Source: Clostridia bacterium
GTDB lineage: Bacteria > Bacillota_A > Clostridia > UBA1212
Direction: 5' to 3'
Length of the DNA: 8,117 nt
Assembly (NCBI GenBank): GCA_017464985.1
Contig: JAFTXL010000185.1
Coordinates: 1-8,117, forward strand
Shown piece by piece: positions 1 through 6,055 of the stretch (position 1 is its first letter; each line of letters opens with the position of its first letter). The translations under genes and the position numbers were made by a program. Under the pieces are notes generated by a model. It was given only the letters and a program-made list of their open reading frames with translations, was not told the origin of the DNA and did not search any database.

Positions 1-392
1 GTACGCGTTCCGGTAAGATCGATGTGCGTCTGTATGCGGAGTACGATGTAAAAAGAGGACTTCGCGATTCCGGCGGTAAAGGTGTATTGACGTCGTTTGC
101 TGTGCTGCTCGTTATAATGCCGATTCCTGCGCTTATATCGCTTGGCGTTTTTATTGTAGTTGTACTTATTTCAAAATATGTATCTCTCGGCTCTATTCTC
201 GGTGCTTTAGTTCTTCCTTTTACAGTTTTCTTTTTGGGAGATCATTTCGGTATAGAAAGTGGGTTTACGCTTAATTTTATACTTGCTGTTTTTGTTGCTG
301 TGTTGCTTATCGCAAGACACCATGCGAATATTGGCAGATTGCTTAAGGGACCGGAGTCAAAACTTTTTTCTGGAAAGAAAAAGGATAAATAA
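1..392 (+). CDS. plsY: Acyl-phosphate:glycerol-3-phosphate acyltransferase (PlsY), C-terminal part, cut by the left edge
   Basis: The frame is open from the left edge (first full codon at position 3) to TAA at 390-392. From GGKGVLTSF onward it matches the second half of PlsY, the polytopic membrane enzyme that transfers an acyl group from acyl phosphate to glycerol-3-phosphate in the first step of phospholipid synthesis. Visible family marks are the GGKGV phosphate-binding loop (bases 72-86), the third motif SKYVSLGSI (bases 171-197), about three hydrophobic membrane segments, and the basic C-terminal pattern RHHANIGRLLKG ending in a Lys-rich tail. The residues before GGKG (EYDVKRGLRDS) do not show the GHxxPxFxxFK sequence that normally precedes this loop, so the left-most 70 bases are unusual for the family. 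The GTG at 24 is only the first start-like codon in the window. The true start lies upstream or the gene is altered there. It ends 75 bases from a convergent gene. Confidence 0.85.
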   Translation, partial: TRSGKIDVRLYAEYDVKRGLRDSGGKGVLTSFAVLLVIMPIPALISLGVFIVVVLISKYVSLGSILGALVLPFTVFFLGDHFGIESGFTLNFILAVFVAVLLIARHHANIGRLLKGPESKLFSGKKKDK

Positions 393-415
393 TAAAATTT
401 ACATATGTAAAATTT

Positions 416-446
416 AAGGCGGCTTGGATTCCAAGCCGCCTTTTTT
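416..446 (+). terminator. Rho-independent terminator of plsY, probably bidirectional
   Basis: Arms GGCGGCTTGG (418-427) and CCAAGCCGCC (431-440) pair perfectly with a three-base ATT loop, followed by six T (441-446). Two further A-T pairs (416-417 with 441-442) are possible. It lies between the convergent plsY stop and the lipoprotein stop. Read on the minus strand the hairpin is followed by TTAAATTTT, a weaker U-tract, so it probably ends the transporter operon as well. An adjacent 14-base palindrome, TTTACATATGTAAA (398-411), has no clear role. Confidence 0.93.
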
Positions 447-466
447 CGATCAAGTAACAAACCGAA

Positions 467-1222
467 TTATTCTGCAATAGCAATAGATGTGATGTGCGGA
501 TTCATGCCATTGTACCAGTAAAGGTATCCTTCAACATTTACAACATCTCCGATTGCAAGTTCACCTACAGTTGTATAAACCTCAGTGTCGGTACCTGTCA
601 AATAGACTTCAACGCAGAAATCATATGATTCGCCGTTAAGACTGAGTGTTACATAGATATCATCACCGGGCTCGCCGTTTTTGTATTCAATAGCTTCAAC
701 AGTCATTCCTGTGAAAGATACGAGCTGATTCTGGTAATTGATTAACTCATCAGTGCCGAGCAGTTCTGTAACATCTGTTGCTCCGACATAATAGCTGTCA
801 CCGTCAATAAATTTAAAGGTCGCATCTGTGATTTCAATTTCTCCGGACCATTCGCTCTTGTAGCCTGTAACTAAAATGCGTGTTCCTGCAACAAGTTTTT
901 CTGCATCTTCTTCTGAACATGCCATCTCGTAGATAAAGTATGCACCGTCTTCGTCTGCTGCGTATACAGTAATAACATCATTCCACCATGACTGTGTAGC
1001 CTGTACATAACAAGCAACTGTAACCTCTGTATCAAGATCTGCTGCGGTATATTCTTCATAAGTCATAGCATCGTAGTCTTCGTCGGCTGCAGCGGTAGCA
1101 GTAGCAGTAGCCGCTGATGTTGCGCTTTCGCTTTCTGATGAATTGTCATCAGACCCGCATGCAAACAGACAGGAAGCCATAACAATAACAAGCATTACAG
1201 CTAAAAGATTTTTTGTTTTCAT
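467..1222 (-). CDS. Small secreted lipoprotein with two OB-fold-like repeats, function unknown
   Basis: A 251-residue acidic protein. The N-terminus MKTKNLLAVMLVIVMASCLFAC is a lipoprotein signal peptide with the predicted lipidated Cys at residue 22 (LFAC, with a slightly atypical Phe at -2). A low-complexity Ser/Ala/Thr and then acidic linker follows (about 24-55), as expected for a tether through a Gram-positive wall. The rest looks like two tandem beta-rich modules, about 59-139 and 149-250. Each begins with a strand of the type VTVACYV or QLVSFTGMTV and contains a VxGTRILVTGY or IGDVVNVEGYLYW strand, which resembles OB-fold (tRNA_anti-like/BOF) domains. The ATG at 1222 was chosen because AAAGGAG (1238-1232) sits 9 bases before it and the signal peptide begins there. 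A longer reading to 1273 adds 17 residues with no ribosome binding site. It lies 80 bases downstream of the solute-binding protein gene, so it may be read through from the transporter operon, from its own promoter, or both. No specific function is recognised. Confidence 0.85.
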   Translation of the reverse strand: MKTKNLLAVMLVIVMASCLFACGSDDNSSESESATSAATATATAAADEDYDAMTYEEYTAADLDTEVTVACYVQATQSWWNDVITVYAADEDGAYFIYEMACSEEDAEKLVAGTRILVTGYKSEWSGEIEITDATFKFIDGDSYYVGATDVTELLGTDELINYQNQLVSFTGMTVEAIEYKNGEPGDDIYVTLSLNGESYDFCVEVYLTGTDTEVYTTVGELAIGDVVNVEGYLYWYNGMNPHITSIAIAE

Positions 1223-1264
1223 TTGTCTTTTCTCCTTTATCAATATAAATAAAAATACGAACAT

Positions 1265-1293
1265 AATATACATCTATTATTTAAATGAAGCAA
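1265..1293 (-). promoter_or_regulatory. Candidate sigma-A promoter for the OB-fold lipoprotein
   Basis: On the minus strand TTGCTT (1293-1288) and TATATT (1270-1265) are separated by 17 bases, with an overlapping TATTAT (1268-1263). Transcription would begin near 1257, about 35 bases before the ATG. The gap is very AT-rich, so a chance match is possible. No convincing terminator follows the solute-binding protein gene, so read-through remains likely. Confidence 0.35.
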
Positions 1294-1302
1294 CATTTTT
1301 AA

Positions 1303-2880
1303 CTAAATTTTCTTTTTATGCTTATATATAACATAAACCCCAATGCAGATCCAGCAAACCGCGAGCGTTGAAAGTAATACTATTGACCCAGCCGGCATCT
1401 TACCGAGACTTTGAGGTCCTGTGTCAGATACACTGATCTGATCAAGCCTGTACAGTGATGTCATTTCGGCGTATAGAGCAGCTATGTATTTATCATCGAT
1501 TGTCTGTTTCCTGCGCGCAGATTTTGTGACCTCTTCGATCATCTGTCCTGCGGCGCTGCGCAGAGATGCAGAGCCGTTAAAAACAGGTGTAACAAAAGTG
1601 TTTTCACGGTTATTCAGCAGAAGCTTTGTTGCTTGAATTTTTACATCGTAGTAAAGCTCGTTATTTTCACCGCTCCTGCGGAGATAATCCTGATATTCTT
1701 CGCTTTCAGCTGCTTTTGATGTGACAGGTGCATATCCTTCAGTTTGAGAATATGCGTTCTGAACATTATTTGTCAGTAGATATTGAGCAAATAACCATGA
1801 GGCAAGGACTTCCTGTGAATCAGATTTATTGAATATGCAGATAGAAGGTCCCTGCGAAATCATTTCAGGATTTGATGTATCGTACTGAGGAACGCTCATA
1901 ACAACTGTTTCAAATTCAACCACCTGATCCTCGCTGATATCCTGCATTGGGGCGTCGCTTCCCATCCATGTGGCGCCTGCAGTGGAATCAACAGCAAAGA
2001 TACATTGACCTGCATTGAGAAAGTTGCCGGGATAACTTGATATTTTAAAAGTTGAGAATGCATTTGTTTTTGCATGTTCAGAAATAGTATAAAGCAATGA
2101 CTTTGTAGTATCGTTAAAAATTTCAATTTCACCTGCATCCGTGGAATAGCCCGCATTAAGCTGCTGCAGCATCTGAATCATCATATTGTCTGTGGATTTA
2201 TAGATAAACGGAATCATTGTTTTTTGACCGTTTACAAGATAGTTGCCAGCATCATCCTTCGCTAACGCTGCTTCGGAAACTTCCCATACAAAATCCCATG
2301 TGAGGACGTCAGGTAATGCATATCCCAATGCTTCTACATACGTCTTATTGACATAGCATGCCTCTGTAGAACGCATAAAAGGAATCGCGTAGTAGTGTCC
2401 GCTGAATTTGCATTCTGAAAGAAATTGCGGAACAATTTCATCAAGTGAGGGGGAGTCATACAGCAATTCGCTGCCGCGGAAACCGTATTTTTCATCAGTG
2501 AAAAGCTCATCAAGTGGAATAACTGTATTCGAACCGGTCAGGTATGTTGCAATGTGGTCAGGGTAAGTAATGCAGACATTTGGTGTAGTATCTGTGGCAA
2601 TATTTGTGATGACATCGTTGTATATGTCGCCGTAATCGGTATAAAGACGCAGATTTACAGTGATATTCGGATAAAGCGCTTCAAAGTCTGTAATTGCCTT
2701 TTTATAAATTTCTACTTGTGTCATATTGGTATCATTTTTGGCCCAAAAACTGATTTCATATGACTGAGTTGTATCAAATTTATCAGGCAACTCAAATATA
2801 TTTACTTCATTTTCTCCGTGACAGCCGGAGGATAACAGAGAAAGCGTCAGTATTAAAAATAAAGCAATAAACTTTTTCAA
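1303..2880 (-). CDS. Family 1 extracellular solute-binding lipoprotein of a carbohydrate-type ABC importer, with a C-terminal transmembrane anchor
   Basis: A 525-residue substrate receptor for the adjacent CUT1-type permeases. The N-terminal signal ends in LLSSGC with the predicted lipidated Cys at residue 20. The body fits the SBP_bac_1 (MalE/UgpB-like) pattern: YEISFWAKND first strand (41-50), a segment on periplasmic-type lobe I with FEALYPNITVNLRLY (66-80), YYAIPFMRSTEACYVNKTYVEALGY (163-187), a TWDFVWEVSEAALAK helix (194-208) and an EGYAPVTSKA stretch near 381. It is longer than most such proteins (about 420-450). The extra C-terminus holds a hydrophobic segment (about 497-519) followed by YKHKKKI, which reads as a membrane helix with a cytoplasmic basic tail. 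The start is TTG at 2880, overlapping the TGA of the upstream permease gene (TTGA) and preceded by AAAGGAGG (2897-2890) 9 bases away. This suggests translational coupling. The substrate cannot be read from sequence. Confidence 0.9.
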   Translation of the reverse strand: MKKFIALFLILTLSLLSSGCHGENEVNIFELPDKFDTTQSYEISFWAKNDTNMTQVEIYKKAITDFEALYPNITVNLRLYTDYGDIYNDVITNIATDTTPNVCITYPDHIATYLTGSNTVIPLDELFTDEKYGFRGSELLYDSPSLDEIVPQFLSECKFSGHYYAIPFMRSTEACYVNKTYVEALGYALPDVLTWDFVWEVSEAALAKDDAGNYLVNGQKTMIPFIYKSTDNMMIQMLQQLNAGYSTDAGEIEIFNDTTKSLLYTISEHAKTNAFSTFKISSYPGNFLNAGQCIFAVDSTAGATWMGSDAPMQDISEDQVVEFETVVMSVPQYDTSNPEMISQGPSICIFNKSDSQEVLASWLFAQYLLTNNVQNAYSQTEGYAPVTSKAAESEEYQDYLRRSGENNELYYDVKIQATKLLLNNRENTFVTPVFNGSASLRSAAGQMIEEVTKSARRKQTIDDKYIAALYAEMTSLYRLDQISVSDTGPQSLGKMPAGSIVLLSTLAVCWICIGVYVIYKHKKKI

Positions 2881-3740
2881 CCTTTCATTCCTCCTTTAGA
2901 AACACCTGACATGATTTTTTTACGGAAAGCCAGGAATAACACGATTAGTGGCACAGAAATAACGCAGACCGCTGCCATCATAGCAGGAATGTTTTCACGT
3001 CCGAATCCGTTTTCACGAATTTCCTGTATACCGTTTGAAACAAGATAATATGCCTGATCATCAGTAATCAGACGCGGCCATATATATGAATTCCAACATT
3101 CAATTACTTTCAGAATGGTGATAGTAATAATAGTCGGTTTGCATATGGGTATCATAACTTTAAAAAGATATTTGAAATCCGATGTACCGTCTACTTTAGC
3201 AGCATAGTACAGTTCGTCGGGAATCTGGGCAAAATTTTCACGCAGCAAATAGATGTAGAATACAGACGTGACAGACGGCAGAATCAATCCGAGAAAAGTG
3301 TTGCGCAAATCCATATTGGTAATGGTAACATAGTTTGTGATAACAACTAATTCTGTCGGAATCATCATCAAAGAAAGAAAAACAGTAAACAGAAGATCTT
3401 TTCCTTTAAAATTAAGCCGTGAAAAAGAAAATGCGGCAAGAACTGTTACAACAAGCATCAGAGCAGTAGTTGCAACAGTGAATATAATTGTATTGACAAA
3501 ATATTGTGCAAGAGGAACTTCTGTAAAAGCAGCAGAGTAATTTTCCAAGGTCGGAGAAAATGTATATAATTTTGGAACCCATTCCGCATTGTATGCACTG
3601 TAACTTTTGACCGATGTAAGTACCATCCAGTAGAACGGAAACAGAACAATCAGAGCCCATATACTCAGCAGAATATATGTTATTGTTTTTATTATACGTT
3701 TGCGGTTTCGTACACCTTTTTCAATTTTTTCGTAATTCAT
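2877..3740 (-). CDS. MalG-like ABC sugar transporter permease (CUT1 family)
   Basis: A 287-residue inner membrane permease, paired with the MalF-like subunit encoded just upstream. It has about six membrane segments (roughly 17-41, 81-105, 115-137, 147-165, 202-220, 253-272). The cytoplasmic EAA loop that docks on the ATPase reads YYAAKVDGTSDFKYLFKVMIP (178-198), with the conserved DG and the P of the family pattern. The C-terminus GVSKGGMKG (279-287) is the characteristic end of MalG/UgpE/AraQ-type subunits. The ATG at 3740 lies 11 bases after the stop of the MalF-like gene, with a modest AAGGAAG upstream. Its stop overlaps the TTG start of the solute-binding protein gene. The family transports di- or oligosaccharides or glycerol-phosphate compounds. 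The actual substrate is unknown. Confidence 0.94.
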   Translation of the reverse strand: MNYEKIEKGVRNRKRIIKTITYILLSIWALIVLFPFYWMVLTSVKSYSAYNAEWVPKLYTFSPTLENYSAAFTEVPLAQYFVNTIIFTVATTALMLVVTVLAAFSFSRLNFKGKDLLFTVFLSLMMIPTELVVITNYVTITNMDLRNTFLGLILPSVTSVFYIYLLRENFAQIPDELYYAAKVDGTSDFKYLFKVMIPICKPTIITITILKVIECWNSYIWPRLITDDQAYYLVSNGIQEIRENGFGRENIPAMMAAVCVISVPLIVLFLAFRKKIMSGVSKGGMKG

Positions 3741-3751
3741 AAGACACTTCC

Positions 3752-4642
3752 TTAATAATGTATGTGCTTTTTGCTGACAATCATGTTAATGCATGTAATG
3801 GTCAGAACAATGACAAAAAGAATAATGGCAGCAGCAGAAGCATATGAAGGGTACCCGCCGGAGTCGCCGTATAACATGTCATAAATGTAGCCTACGATCG
3901 TATTCATTTCAGCTGAATTGAGATCTGTGCCAAACAGCGCAACTGCATCGGAGTAAGCTTTGAATGCGCCGATAAAACCGGTAATTATCAAATAAAATAA
4001 TGTAGGGGAAATCATCGGCAGAGTGATTTTTGTAAAGATTCTGAATTTTGATGTACCGTCAATTTTTGCCGCGTTGTAATATGTCTGATCGACCGAAGCC
4101 AGCGCGCTTGTGAGTATCAGAACTTTAAAAGGCATGACCACCCAGATAGTATACAGACACAGTACTAACATTTTTGCCCAGTAAGGCCCGTCAATAAAAT
4201 CGATAGGTCCTATATTAAACCATCCGAGAATCATATTGACAAAGCCGTCCGAATAAGCTGTCTGCTTAAACAGAATCATAAATACAAGACCTACAGCGAG
4301 AGTGTTGGTGACATACGGCAGAAAGTAAATTGTCTGATACAGTTCGCGCAGTTTTTTGATGGAGCTTAAACCGACAGAAATGAGAAGCGAAAGGATTGTG
4401 GAAAGCGGAACAGTTATTATTACCAGAATAAAGGTATTTTTTAACGCTTGCAGAAAATAAGTATCATGGAGTACATAGGAGTAATTGTAAATTCCTGCGC
4501 CAAAACTTGTCTGAGATGCAAAATTATAACCCTCCTCAAATGAATAGATTATTACGTCAATCAAAGGGTATATTAAAAAAGTTCCCAGAAACAGCAGGGC
4601 AGGCAATAAGTACAACCAACCTTTTAAGTTGTTTTTCTTCAT
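3752..4642 (-). CDS. MalF-like ABC sugar transporter permease (CUT1 family)
   Basis: A 296-residue membrane protein of the MalF/UgpA/LacF type. It begins MKKNNLKGWLYLLPALLFLG, typical of short Gram-positive MalF homologues without the extra N-terminal helices and large P2 loop of E. coli MalF. The EAA loop is YYNAAKIDGTSKFRIFTKITLP (188-209), where the family has EAA..DGA and a final Pro. The last membrane segment is near 271-291. I chose the ATG at 4642 because GGAGGG (4654-4649) sits 6 bases before it. A TTG at 4663 would add seven residues and overlap the ATPase stop but has no ribosome binding site. The gap to the ATPase gene is then 17 bases. It forms the translocation pore together with the downstream MalG-like gene. 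Confidence 0.94.
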   Translation of the reverse strand: MKKNNLKGWLYLLPALLFLGTFLIYPLIDVIIYSFEEGYNFASQTSFGAGIYNYSYVLHDTYFLQALKNTFILVIITVPLSTILSLLISVGLSSIKKLRELYQTIYFLPYVTNTLAVGLVFMILFKQTAYSDGFVNMILGWFNIGPIDFIDGPYWAKMLVLCLYTIWVVMPFKVLILTSALASVDQTYYNAAKIDGTSKFRIFTKITLPMISPTLFYLIITGFIGAFKAYSDAVALFGTDLNSAEMNTIVGYIYDMLYGDSGGYPSYASAAAIILFVIVLTITCINMIVSKKHIHY

Positions 4643-4659
4643 ATATTTCCCTCCATGTT

Positions 4660-5754
4660 TCAAAAGTAAATTCTCTGACCGTTTTCTTTATTAAAAATGA
4701 AAACTTTATTGGCTTTAAGGTCAAACCGTACAGCCGTTCCGACAATGCTTCCGATATTTTCAGAGCTTACAATTGAGCGGATTGTATCGTTTTGAGAATC
4801 AGGATGCGTTGAAAGTACACTTATATCACGTCCCATAACTTCTACTCCGTTCAGATTACAGGTAAAAGAACCGTTTTCAGAAACAATAAAACCTTCGGGT
4901 CGGATAGCAATAGTGACATGTTGATCCGCTATACCGGCAGCATCCAAAACTTTTTCCCTGCCTATATATAATTTGCTGCCTTTTATTTCTCCGTTAAAGA
5001 CATTGATAGGAGGTGTCCCTAAAAATTTAGCGACAAACAGGTTAACAGGAGAATCATAAACATCCTGCGGTTTACCTATTTGTTGAACAACACCTTCATT
5101 CATTACTACAATGAGATCTGAAATTGACATAGCCTCTTCCTGATCGTGAGTGACGAAAACGGTAGTGATATTTGTAGAACGTTGAATGCGCCTTATTTCC
5201 TCTCTTGTACGGAGCCTGAGTCTTGCGTCAAGATTAGAAAGCGGCTCGTCAAGAAGTAATATACGCGGCATTTTTACGATAGCGCGCGCAATAGCAACAC
5301 GCTGCTGCTGACCACCGGACAGTTCGTTTGGTTTACGGTCCATCAAATCCTGAATCTGTACAAGTTCAGCTGCTTTTAGTGCTTTATCCGCCATTTCCTG
5401 TTTTGTAAGTTTATTTTTCCCTTTCAGGTTTTCTAATGGAAATGTGATATTTTGTCTGACTGTCAGATGAGGGTACAGAGCATAATTCTGGAAAACCAGT
5501 CCGACACCTCGATTTTCAGGAGGAAGGTCTGTGACATCGTCATCCCCGAAAAAGATTTTTCCGCTTGTAGGCTTTTGAAGTCCGGACAGCAGATTCAGAG
5601 TAGTAGATTTGCCGCAGCCCGAAGGCCCGAGCAGACCGATGAGTTTACCGTCGGGGATTTCAAATGTAAAATCGTTGACCGCTACAACCTCAGTAGGTTG
5701 CTTTTTATTGAGACTGGGATATTTTTTGGTCAGATTCTGTAAAATTACTTTCAT
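4660..5754 (-). CDS. ABC transporter ATPase of the MsmX/UgpC/MalK type (carbohydrate import)
   Basis: A 364-residue cytoplasmic ATPase that powers the two permeases. Motifs occur in order: Walker A GPSGCGKST (43-51), Q-loop VFQNYALYPH (87-96, Q89), signature LSGGQQQR (145-152), Walker B RILLLDEP (164-171, catalytic E170), D-loop SNLD (173-176) and switch His in VTHD (H203). After the nucleotide-binding domain come IGKPQDVYDSP and FLGTPPINVF (226-254) and a C-terminal TOBE/MalK-like OB domain with IAIRPEGF (282-289). The length and order fit the CUT1 ATPases, some of which serve several sugar importers. It is the first gene of the operon, an arrangement less usual than having the binding protein first. 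The ATG at 5754 follows AAAGGA (5770-5765) and an extended -10 promoter further up. No sugar enzyme or regulator is encoded nearby, so the substrate is open. Confidence 0.95.
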   Translation of the reverse strand: MKVILQNLTKKYPSLNKKQPTEVVAVNDFTFEIPDGKLIGLLGPSGCGKSTTLNLLSGLQKPTSGKIFFGDDDVTDLPPENRGVGLVFQNYALYPHLTVRQNITFPLENLKGKNKLTKQEMADKALKAAELVQIQDLMDRKPNELSGGQQQRVAIARAIVKMPRILLLDEPLSNLDARLRLRTREEIRRIQRSTNITTVFVTHDQEEAMSISDLIVVMNEGVVQQIGKPQDVYDSPVNLFVAKFLGTPPINVFNGEIKGSKLYIGREKVLDAAGIADQHVTIAIRPEGFIVSENGSFTCNLNGVEVMGRDISVLSTHPDSQNDTIRSIVSSENIGSIVGTAVRFDLKANKVFIFNKENGQRIYF

Positions 5755-5786
5755 AGACCTTATTTCCTTTCAAATATAATAGAAAG

Positions 5787-5795
5787 ATTATACCA
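5787..5795 (-). promoter_or_regulatory. Extended -10 promoter of the ABC importer operon
   Basis: On the minus strand TGGTATAAT (5795-5787) is a full match to an extended -10 (TGn plus TATAAT). A clear -35 is missing at the expected place (TATTTT at 5815-5810), which is tolerated by extended -10 promoters. The start of transcription would be near 5780, giving a leader of about 26 bases that contains the AAAGGA ribosome binding site. Confidence 0.6.
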
Positions 5796-5816
5796 TGGCA
5801 GATATATAAAAAATAC

Positions 5817-5845
5817 TTGAAATCACAGGCAATATATGTTATTTT
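5817..5845 (+). promoter_or_regulatory. Candidate promoter for the aromatic leader and aroF operon
   Basis: TTGAAA (5817-5822, one mismatch to TTGACA) and TATTTT (5840-5845, four of six) are separated by 17 bases. TG at 5837-5838 gives an extended -10, TGTTATTTT. Transcription would begin near 5852, about 40 bases before the leader ATG. A perfect TTGACA at 5857-5862 has no -10 at the right distance. The assignment is by eye in AT-rich DNA. Confidence 0.45.
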
Positions 5846-5891
5846 TTATACGAGTATTGACAGTATATAGGAATTTAATTTCAGGTGCATT

Positions 5892-6011
5892 ATGAGTAAA
5901 TTATTTGCAGAAAAATTTGCATATTTTTATTATTTCTTTTACTTTTATTTTTTTACAGAACGTATAAAGAATAGAAGCATTTTTTGCTGCAATAAATTAT
6001 TAGCCATATGA
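5892..6011 (+). CDS. Phe/Tyr-rich leader peptide (39 residues) of the aroF-tyrA-aroB attenuator
   Basis: The short frame ATG 5892 to TGA 6009-6011 encodes MSKLFAEKFA, then YFYYFFYFYFF (residues 11-21, bases 5922-5954), then TERIKNRSIFCCNKLLAI. Eleven consecutive codons are Phe (6) or Tyr (5), and 14 of 39 residues in total are aromatic. In the T-rich run every A falls at codon position 2 and both C at position 3, which argues for selection on the codons rather than a chance T-tract. AGGTG (5883-5887) is a reasonable Shine-Dalgarno. It is followed 27 bases later by a terminator and then by DAHP synthase. By analogy with pheA and trp leaders of enteric bacteria, its translation is inferred to report charged tRNA-Phe and tRNA-Tyr. 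The peptide itself probably has no function, and the CC-containing tail coincides with RNA segment 2. It is too short for ordinary gene finders. Confidence 0.85.
   Translation: MSKLFAEKFAYFYYFFYFYFFTERIKNRSIFCCNKLLAI
5905..5992 (+). promoter_or_regulatory. Attenuator 1:2 (protector) pairing
   Basis: Segment 1, TTGCAGAAAAA (5905-5915, leader codons 5-8, just before the aromatic run), pairs with segment 2, TTTTTGCTGCAA (5981-5992). This gives 11 base pairs with one bulged G (5986). The aromatic codons lie in the loop. A ribosome held at the first aromatic codons would cover segment 1 and prevent this pairing. Without translation, 1:2 would form and leave segments 3 and 4 free to terminate. Confidence 0.65.
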
Positions 6012-6055
6012 CTTTAAATTTATAAAGATGTTTTATTAAACTCTTGCAGCAGAGA
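5981..6055 (+). promoter_or_regulatory. Attenuator 2:3 antiterminator pairing
   Basis: Segment 2, TTTTTGCTGCAA (5981-5992), is complementary to TTGCAGCAGAGA (6044-6055) over 12 pairs. The core TGCTGCAA/TTGCAGCA is a perfect 8 bp and the rest includes two G-U pairs. The pairing takes up eight bases of the left arm and the whole loop of the terminator, so the two structures exclude each other. Segment 2 begins 26 bases after the last aromatic codon, beyond the reach of a ribosome stalled there. Confidence 0.75.

Noticed and set aside
242..460. Minus-strand open frame across the plsY end and terminator
   Set aside because: It reads through the terminator hairpin and antisense to plsY, with no family resemblance.
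1095..1111. GTAGCA tandem repeat (about 2.8 copies)
   Set aside because: It simply encodes the Ala-Thr linker of the lipoprotein and is too short to be a meaningful repeat locus.
467..1273. Longer lipoprotein start at 1273 (17 extra residues MYIMFVFLFILIKEKRQ)
   Set aside because: No ribosome binding site before it, and it overlaps the candidate promoter. The ATG at 1222 has AAAGGAG at the right distance and begins a standard signal peptide.
1283..1302. Hairpin AAATG/CATTT just after the solute-binding protein stop as a terminator
   Set aside because: The stem is only five pairs with one G-C and there is no T-run, so read-through into the lipoprotein gene is more likely.
4643..4663. TTG start at 4663 for the MalF-like permease
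   Set aside because: It would overlap the ATPase stop neatly, but no Shine-Dalgarno precedes it. GGAGGG six bases before the ATG at 4642 decides the start.
5857..5862. Perfect TTGACA as the -35 of the aromatic operon
   Set aside because: No -10-like hexamer is found 16-19 bases downstream (positions 5879-5887). TTGAAA at 5817 with an extended -10 is better spaced.
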